A DNA stretch of 64,000 bases from Phascolomyces articulosus (taxonomy: Eukaryota; Mucoromycota; Mucoromycetes; Mucorales; Lichtheimiaceae): positions 558,001 through 622,000 of the forward strand of contig JAIXMP010000012.1 of assembly GCA_025677815.1 (NCBI GenBank), in the 5' to 3' direction. The notes under the pieces are model-generated. The model did not search any database. It worked only from the letters and a program-made list of their open reading frames with translations, and had not been told where the DNA came from. Below are positions 57,777 through 64,000 of the stretch, piece after piece; the first letter of the stretch is position 1; the number at the start of each line of letters is the position of its first letter. A program made the position numbers and the translations under genes.

Positions 57777-58827
57777 TTATTTATCCATCATTTCTTCATC
57801 TCTGATTTCTTCTACATCTTCTGCATTGATATTATTATCTTGATCCATGGCAATGAGAGAAGCAACATGACTTCCAGATCTGATACTAAATTCAGACCCT
57901 TCATCTATTGAACGAGAAGAGTAGGGTAGATCATTATAATACATGGCTGCTTTGACTAATGACATATTGATGTTTTTTTGTTGTAACTGATTAATTCGGA
58001 TCAGTCGTGCTAATTGATCACATAATTTTCGTCGTTCTCGATCGTCCTAACAATATATGAAATGAGTCATTATTTTTATTTGATTTTTCATCGTTTTATT
58101 TCTATAATCGCGTATCCTATCATAAACCTCTCTTTTTTCCTTGATACCTATCCAAAAAAAAAAAAAAAAAAAAACTACCTCGTAATTACTACTTACCGAT
58201 AAGTTACATCGAAACACTTGCATTTCTGAGGTATATTGATCAACAATAAATTGTACTCTATCTTCATCCATTAATGATATTTGTAATGCATCGACTAGTT
58301 TTTTTTTAAAAAAAAAAGGTTAGAAACAGTTCAAATGATAAAATTTATATGGGGTTAACAAATAAAGACACCCTTACTTTTAGTAGCCACAACAGCACAT
58401 CGATTAACTAAATAATCAGGTGCAATACGTTCCAAAGCACGTTCTAACACCTTTAAACTTTGTCTATTGGTCATGTCCAGTACAAAGAATATAAAATCCA
58501 CATGGCCTAATGTTTCAAAAGCATTTTTCGGTAATTCTTCATTGGTGGATCTATCATAGTCCCCAAGTATTTTTTTATATTAGAAAAGAAAAAATCGATA
58601 TAATATACCAACTCGATTGTTTATTCATTTCTTTACGTGGATATAAAAGTGTCTCGGCATGAAATGAGTTGATTGGCGAGTGTCCGTTTCCCACTGTTGG
58701 CTGGTCCTATAAGCTATTTGTTTTCTGTATTAAAAAAATAGAACCATGGGCCATCCATGTCAAAAAAATTGGTTTTATTTACCAAGACTTCAATGGGTCG
58801 TTGTGTATAGAGTGGTCGAAGTATCAT
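57777..58827 (-). CDS. CENP-M-like kinetochore protein (small-GTPase fold)
   Basis: Five exons: 58783-58827, 58637-58713, 58378-58550, 58197-58294 and 57777-58046, with consistent phases, giving 220 residues. Start MILRPLYTQRPIEVL, then LIGPANSGKRTLANQLISC, HVDFIFFVLDMTNRQSLKVL, RIAPDYLVNRCAVVATK, RVQFIVDQYTSEMQVFRCNL and LCDQLARLIRINQLQQKNIN, with an acidic tail. The order and spacing match animal CENP-M (MSVLRPL..., LLVG..., DLIVFVVNLHSKYSLQ..., VCFLATG), a catalytically dead small-GTPase-like subunit of the inner kinetochore CENP-H/I/K/M group. Here a Walker A-like GPANSGKRT is still visible, with Arg where GTPases have Ser/Thr. The alternative, another Rab-like GTPase, is less likely because NKxD is absent. 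Confidence 0.72.
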
Positions 58828-59070
58828 AATTGGTTGTACCGCAAAAAAAAAGGGGGGATTCTTGATTTCTTTTTTCCTCACGCGTTTCTTTTATGTGCGC
58901 CCGCGCATAGAATGGGGGGGTGCTTCGTTAGACAGTGCGGGAAATGTGAACACGGCCAGACGCGGTTATTTTTACGGTTACCCCTTTTCTTCACTTCCCT
59001 ACAATAAAACACTGACAATGACTTCAAGCACCAATACAATACCGGCATTGGAATTGTCATAACATCATCT

Positions 59071-60310
59071 TGATCGTGTTTTTGAATCCACATTCAACGC
59101 AATTGACCAGCAAACTTTCACTATTATACACTCTACTGGAACAACGTATTGAGACCCTGTGTCAAAAATTTCAGTATGATGCTACCATTTGTGATCCTCA
59201 AGAAATGGTGTCCATCGCTCCTGAGTTAGTTAATGGATATAGTCTCTTGGGTCGTCATTATGTCATTTAAGAAAACAATAAAAAATATTTCAAATATATT
59301 CCAAAGCGCTCAATAAGGTCGAATTTTTCAAAACTAACCATCTCAAACAGTATCAACAAGAGTTTATTAAAGGAAAAGAAATAGCCATGGGATGTCAATG
59401 CAAACGTATCGATTTCACACCCTCTTCCCCATTGAATTAATACATTGTATATTTGCTGCACTGAGCGATGACAAGGAATCCAAACTTGCATGTTTGCGTG
59501 TCCGTCGAGACTGGCGTAAAATCATATTTGCCAGTAGCAAGGCATGGTGTGATTTGAGAATGGATGATATTGATGAGGACCGGGATGAAAGGATTGTACC
59601 GGTTGCATCATTGATTGCTCCCAACGTTCAACATCTCACACTTGCTACAAGCAGTAATGTGTATCCCAAACTCATCAAAGCGCTCACTCTTGGATATTCT
59701 GATACTATTCAATCTTTTGAAATTACAAGTAATCATTACTATCCTTTGTATTTTTATGACTCGTTTGATTTTATAAAACCAAAAAGGAAAATGATCCTTC
59801 TATTTATTTTTTAACAAGTCTCATTATTATCATGATATCAAATAGAGGATTGTTATACTTTTCTGGACACAATCAAATGACACGTATCACTCTCCAATGC
59901 CGTCCAACGAATTGGAAACAACTTGACAAGCTCCAGACTGGATATATTGAATGAAAATATGGATGGTTTTTCTCAATGCAGCAGCACCATCCAGTTGAGG
60001 AATACCTTTGATATATGTCTCAACCTTACAAGACTAGTGTATTTATTCTCCACAATGGAATTTCACAACATTGGGGAACTTACAACATTATCTGAGGTAC
60101 CCACCGTCTGCTATCATTGAATTGGAGTTGGTTATTTCTCAAATAACAAGTACTGTTGAACCCTTGTTGAAACATTGTCCCCAATTACGAAAATTATTGT
60201 TATACTACTGCAAAGATAATGTAATGGATCTTTTGGAGAAATACTACCTTCATCTACAAACATTTAGTCACAGCAATCAAGAAACAACATTCCATATAGC
60301 GTGGCTCTAA
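59071..60310 (+). pseudogene. Decayed TPR/F-box gene, copy C, cut by a transposon
   Basis: Reads LEQRIETLCQKFQYDATICD then PQEMVSIAPELVNGYSLLGR (TPR; compare copy A IAPDLAAGYIHLGR) and ends at a stop near 59270. After frame changes it continues QYQQEFIKGKEIAMGCQCKR, and in another frame the F-box HTLFPIELIHCIFAALSDDK then VRRDWRKIIFASSKAWCDLR, LIAPNVQHLTLATSSNVYPK and DTIQSFEITS. LRR-like pieces follow: IGELTTLSEVP and LLKHCPQLRKLLLYYCKDNV. The 3' end is lost where GTGGCTCTA repeats of the neighbouring Harbinger element begin. Multiple stops and frameshifts mark it as a pseudogene. Confidence 0.7.
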
Positions 60311-60647
60311 ATTGATTAATTTCTAAAATAGAGCCAGTATACCCCAATCGTGGCTCTATATTTGACTAAAGTAAAAATCTTTAAATTTTCAATGTAGAGA
60401 CACCAACAGAGGCTCCATAAGTTTTTTTTTGCAAGCACTTTTGCTTTCAAAACTTTTTTTTTATTGTTCTATTTGTTCTAATTCTTTTAATAATAAATAT
60501 GTCAACTGAAAATAACAATAATAGAACCCCCCTCCAATTCCTGAAACCTCATTCTCACCGGAGACCAACTCTCCTCCCCCCCCAAAAAAAAACAACTAAA
60601 AAACCAACCAAAAGAAATCTACAGAAAAAGGGGATAAATACTCTGTT

Positions 60648-60968
60648 ATGGAAGACAAACTTGTCATAAAAGCATGGCTTGAAACTAGCAAGCCTATCAA
60701 TGGGACCAATATGGCTAAGGCCCAGTACGAAAGCACACTACGGGAAAACTACGCGAAACTTTGTGAGGAGAAGGCAGAAGAAATAAAACGTAGAACAAAG
60801 GTAGCAGCCACGTTCATTGATCGACCTGGCAGATCAGTTGCCCCGCGTTGGAGTAAGATCCACCCCGAAGTAACGAAGTTCAGAGATTGTCTTGCCCGAT
60901 TCAATACTAGTTATGTTGGTACTAAAGATATGGGTGAGAGCGAGAAGGTAACTGGAAATAGCATATAG
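60648..60968 (+). CDS. Harbinger accessory ORF1, Myb/SANT-like DNA-binding protein
   Basis: 106 residues: MEDKLVIKAWLETSKPINGT then NMAKAQYESTLRENYAKLCE, RPGRSVAPRWSKIHPEVTKF and RDCLARFNTSYVG. The Trp spacing (ED..L..AWL, RW..I...V.KF) matches the Myb/trihelix-like ORF1 proteins of PIF/Harbinger elements, which help the transposase bind DNA and enter the nucleus. Lies inside the element; stop before the transposase tail. Confidence 0.7.
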   Translation: MEDKLVIKAWLETSKPINGTNMAKAQYESTLRENYAKLCEEKAEEIKRRTKVAATFIDRPGRSVAPRWSKIHPEVTKFRDCLARFNTSYVGTKDMGESEKVTGNSI

Positions 60969-61064
60969 CATTAATAAAAAAAATGACCCTCTATAAATAC
61001 ACATCGTTATTAATATAAATAAAATAATATAGATTATTTAATTTAATATTTGTCACTTAATTTA

Positions 61065-61814
61065 TCATAACTCTACTTTTTCTTTTCGAGATATGGCCTC
61101 GCCGCGGGTGGATTGTACCAAAGTTGCCCGTCTAGGATAGATACCGTCAGCAAGGTAATACCCTTTATCATAATCATGACCGTTTACAGTAAAATTTACA
61201 GTAGGGGCACGGCCATCTAGAAGATCTGAAAACAGGTGGGATCGTTGTAGAACACTTACGTCATTCAATGAACCAGGGAGTCCAAAGAATGCATGCCAAA
61301 TCCATGTATCCTAAGAAGCTACTGCTTCAAGAACAATGGTGGCCATTCTTTCCATCCCTTGGTATTTGTCTTTCCACTGAGCTGGGCAGTTCTTCCAATC
61401 CCAGTGCATACAATCGAGAGATCCAAGCATACTCGGGAAATTGCGCTTCTCAGCAACAGCTAACAACCTTACTATATCATCTTGGTTGGGAGCTCGAAGG
61501 TACTTTTCACTATAAATGCTGACAACAGCTGAACAAAAGCGTTTCAACGATTCTAGTGCAGTACTCTCACCTATTCGAAGATATTCGTCAACTTGTTTAG
61601 CGCTCCCACCATATGCCAACAATCTCATAGCAGCTGTTACTTTCTGCTGAGGAGTGAAACCGGGCTGGTTACAGGCATCATTCTTTTGAACAAAATATGA
61701 ATCATGATCTGTAATAGCTTTCATGATTTGAAGAAAAAGGTCACGTTTCATACGGAAAACACGCCGAAAGTCCTTTACATCATAAACACAGTTTTCTTCA
61801 AAATAATCTGCCAT
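61065..61814 (-). pseudogene. Harbinger transposase (DDE superfamily), nonsense and truncated
   Basis: From the ATG at 61814: MADYFEENCVYDVKDFRRVF, TPQQKVTAAMRLLAYGGSAK, YLRIGESTALESLKRFCSAV, then FPSMLGSLDCMHWDWKNCPA with the first catalytic Asp and MERMATIVLEAVAS. A TAG at 61311-61313 stands where the family has Gln (EAVASQD); the same frame then goes on with WIWHAFFGLPGSLNDVSVLQ and KGYYLADGIYPRRATLV, with the second Asp. The frame ends at EAISRKEKVEL, without the region that supplies the third acidic residue. Thus one nonsense codon plus a C-terminal truncation. Confidence 0.8.
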
Positions 61815-62174
61815 CAGGCGATATTATGGCCTACAACACGATCGCGATTCTTATAGGTATTCTCCAGATACCAGCTTGGTATTCATCTTCCTAGTCAATG
61901 ATAAATTGGATAAGATCAGATGGATTAGACAGCGAGGACATATCAGCTTTTGTATTGTAGTAAAAACAACAGGAAAAAAAATATTTTAAAAAAAATAAAC
62001 GAACAAATCAACAACTTGAAGATAATCTGGTCTCCAAAATAGAGCCACGATTGGGATGCTTTAAAATTCCAGAGAAACCAGATCTACAGAGACACATATG
62101 AATAGGTTAAAAGATGGAATTTTAGCTTTTAATCCATACCTTCCCATACCAAATAGATATGCAAACATACCTCA

Positions 62175-63263
62175 TGATTTTATACTCCTGGGCAATATCT
62201 TTCGCAGATTTATACAATTTTTTTATAAGCTTCCGCCTCATTCTTGTCACTTAAAAGCAATTTTCTTGGTCATCTTCATTTGTGTCTGGTTCCCGTTGAC
62301 TTGATTACCCTTTTTTTTGATGAGCTAGCCTAAAGGCCCGTAATAATATCAGTTTAATATTAATATGCTTTTTTTTCTCATCATTGGGTTCTCATATAAA
62401 AGAAAGAAAAAAGTGATAGAATACTTTATCTCACTATTATCATTTTTTTTGAGTTGCACATCAAGTTCTCGGCTTCTTTTTGTCAAACCAATAATAGTTT
62501 CTTTTAAGGCATTGTCGTAACCCATTTCTTTAGCTTCCTTGATCAAATGAGCTTTTTCATACATGGAACACCACTTTTGATAAAGGAGATTACTGACTGC
62601 AATAGGAATCTTCAATTACTTGCGTTGTTTTTCGGTTAAAAATCCTTTAGGATTTTGGTCATGCGGTGTGGGTTTCATTATTATTAAAGAAGAAAACGCG
62701 TGAAAAGCTATGCAGTACCAAGAAAAGAGGGCATATTTATTTGTACTCCTTAATAATAATGAAACCCACACCGCATGACCAAAATCCTAAAGGATTTTTA
62801 ACCGAAAAACAACGCAAGTAATTGAAGATTCCTATTGCAGTCAGTAATCTCCTTTATCAAAAGTGGTGTTCCATGTATGAAAAAGCTCATTTGATCAAGG
62901 AAGCTAAAGAAATGGGTTACGACAATGCCTTAAAAGAAACTATTATTGGTTTGACAAAAAGAAGCCGAGAACTTGATGTGCAACTCAAAAAAAATGATAA
63001 TAGTGAGATAAAGTATTCTATCACTTTTTTCTTTCTTTTATATGAGAACCCAATGATGAGAAAAAAAAGCATATTAATATTAAACTGATATTATTACGGG
63101 CCTTTAGGCTAGCTCATCAAAAAAAAGGGTAATCAAGTCAACGGGAACCAGACACAAATGAAGATGACCAAGAAAATTGCTTTTAAGTGACAAGAATGAG
63201 GCGGAAGCTTATAAAAAAAATTGTATAAATCTGCGAAAGATATTGCCCAGGAGTATAAAATCA
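62175..63263. repeat. Large near-perfect palindrome (arms ~513 bp, 62-bp spacer)
   Basis: The left arm 62175-62687 is the reverse complement of 62750-63263. The only difference I found is one base in a poly-A/T run (7 versus 8). Both arms encode the same 88-residue open stretch, on the minus strand at 62349-62615 and on the plus strand at 62822-63088: KIPIAVSNLLYQKWCSMYEK then AHLIKEAKEMGYDNALKETI. Upstream of it in each arm lies MKPTPHDQNPKGFLTEKQRK followed by an in-frame TAA, so the ORF is broken identically in both. The unpaired spacer is 62688-62749. Confidence 0.9.
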
Positions 63264-63288
63264 CCTGCATATATAGCATCCCTGTGTT

Positions 63289-63830
63289 TTGATAGCGTTA
63301 CTCTGCGAGGGTTTGAAAGCCTACACTACGCATGGGGCAATGGGTTTTGCAGAGACTAATTTGAAAATCTTTTGGTGTGTATGGGGCGATAAAATCATGA
63401 GATGTTTGCATATGGAAAGAGAAGTTCTGGAGACGCCGGACTTTACAGGACTTCACAGAAAGCGGATTTCCGACATGTATCCAGACAATAAGAGCATTGT
63501 TTGATTGTCGATTCGTGTACGATTACAATAGTCAAGAATATGACCTTGGAGCAGGCAAATTATCCAAACAAGACCCTTGTGATGATAACTTATTTAGGGA
63601 TGAAGAAAAGTTGGTTCGAGAGGGAAAAGAAATCTTGGACAGTTTGGCATCTACATTATGCGGAGCTCCGTCAGATCAAGAGTTCAAATGGTGGCTACTA
63701 CAACTAAATGGTACGTGTGACGTAGGATTTTTCTTTTTTTTTCCCTCTTCTGTTGACATTGGCTTATATTGTTTTTAATAATCCAAAAAATCCTTTCAGG
63801 GCACAAATGCGAACTGATAACAATCCACAT
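63289..63830 (+). pseudogene. Fragment of an unrecognised repeat-associated protein
   Basis: Two overlapping frames form one protein-like stretch: EVLETPDFTGLHRKRISDMY then PDNKSIV and a stop; a shift by one frame continues FDCRFVYDYNSQEYDLGAGK, LSKQDPCDDNLFRDEEKLVR and FKWWLLQLNG, with a possible donor GTACGT at about 63709 and acceptor TTCAG near 63799 leading to HKCELITIHI. The frameshift near 63500 suggests decay. The family is unknown; position beside the palindrome and transposon suggests a mobile-element or multicopy gene remnant. Confidence 0.4.
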
Positions 63831-64000
63831 CATATCTCATGGTATCTCATGGTTTATATGTATCCATTCCCCAACGATCATTATCAATTCCAACAAGCTT
63901 CACTACACTTCATGATTTCGAACAAACGTTAGATTCTTTCTTCATACTAAAGGTATATTAATCAGAAATGTAAATTATTCTTTTTTCATTATTAACTAAT

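Larger units (their letters stand above)
60343..62056. mobile_element. PIF/Harbinger DNA transposon, about 1.7 kb
   Basis: Bounded by inverted ends: CCCAATCGTGGCTCTATATT on the left and, read on the minus strand, CCCAATCGTGGCTCTATTTT on the right. Inside are two ORFs arranged tail-to-tail, a Myb/SANT-like accessory ORF and a DDE_Tnp_4-type transposase, the usual PIF/Harbinger layout. Nested extra copies of the terminal word (GTGGCTCTA at 60301, TAGAGCCA at about 60329) lie just outside the left end, so the exact left border is uncertain and no convincing 3-base target duplication was found. The transposase is defective, so the copy could move only in trans. Confidence 0.75.

Noticed and set aside
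1..64000. tRNA, rRNA, CRISPR arrays and telomeric repeats
   Set aside because: None could be recognised by eye in either strand; a covariance-model scan would be needed to exclude tRNAs completely.

Overview
The window is about 64 kb of AT-rich nuclear DNA from a fungus, most likely a Mucoromycota (Mucorales-type) species. Most genes are split by many short GT-AG introns. Translated products are Gln-, Asn- and His-rich, and ordinary eukaryotic genes are recognisable: ribosomal protein L26, dynein intermediate chain, a Snf2-type remodeler, a Ras exchange factor and an AGC kinase. I saw nothing prokaryotic, organellar, viral or CRISPR-like. Coordinates of spliced genes run from start codon to stop codon; exon borders were placed by eye from GT-AG signals and reading frame.

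Layout: 0.1-2.7 kb is a Baeyer-Villiger-type flavin monooxygenase; 3.1-4.0 kb is ribosomal protein L26; 4.7-7.7 kb is the cytoplasmic dynein intermediate chain; 8.0-10.3 kb (minus) is an F-box/LRR-like protein. 11.4-21.0 kb holds a tandem duplication, two copies of [methionine aminopeptidase, TauD-type dioxygenase], all on the minus strand, with conserved upstream blocks and a nearly identical tract that suggests gene conversion. 23.6-28.7 kb is a Snf2/Sth1-type ATPase; 29.2-30.1 kb a low-complexity protein; 30.5-32.2 kb a stand-alone formin GBD/FH3-type protein; 32.4-33.4 kb (minus) a short-chain dehydrogenase.

34-42 kb is an accessory region: two decayed TPR/F-box genes, a diverged long inverted repeat at 36.4-37.4 kb, a 7-copy minisatellite and a broken membrane-protein-like gene. 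42.9-58.8 kb returns to dense genes: a coiled-coil (zipper) protein, a possible SWSAP1-like recombination protein, a secreted Cys-rich protein, a PX-AGC kinase, an F-box protein, an SH3-WW-RasGEF and a CENP-M-like kinetochore protein. 59-64 kb is again repeat-rich: a third decayed TPR/F-box gene, a PIF/Harbinger DNA transposon with a broken transposase, and a ~513-bp-arm near-perfect palindrome.

The most unusual signal is the inverted repeat at 36425-37426. Its two ~365-bp arms differ at roughly fifty transition positions, and by eye every one has the orientation that gives a G-U wobble if the locus is transcribed from the minus strand (and an A-C mismatch if transcribed from the plus strand). 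That is the pattern expected of a maintained long hairpin RNA, or of a strongly strand-biased base-change process.
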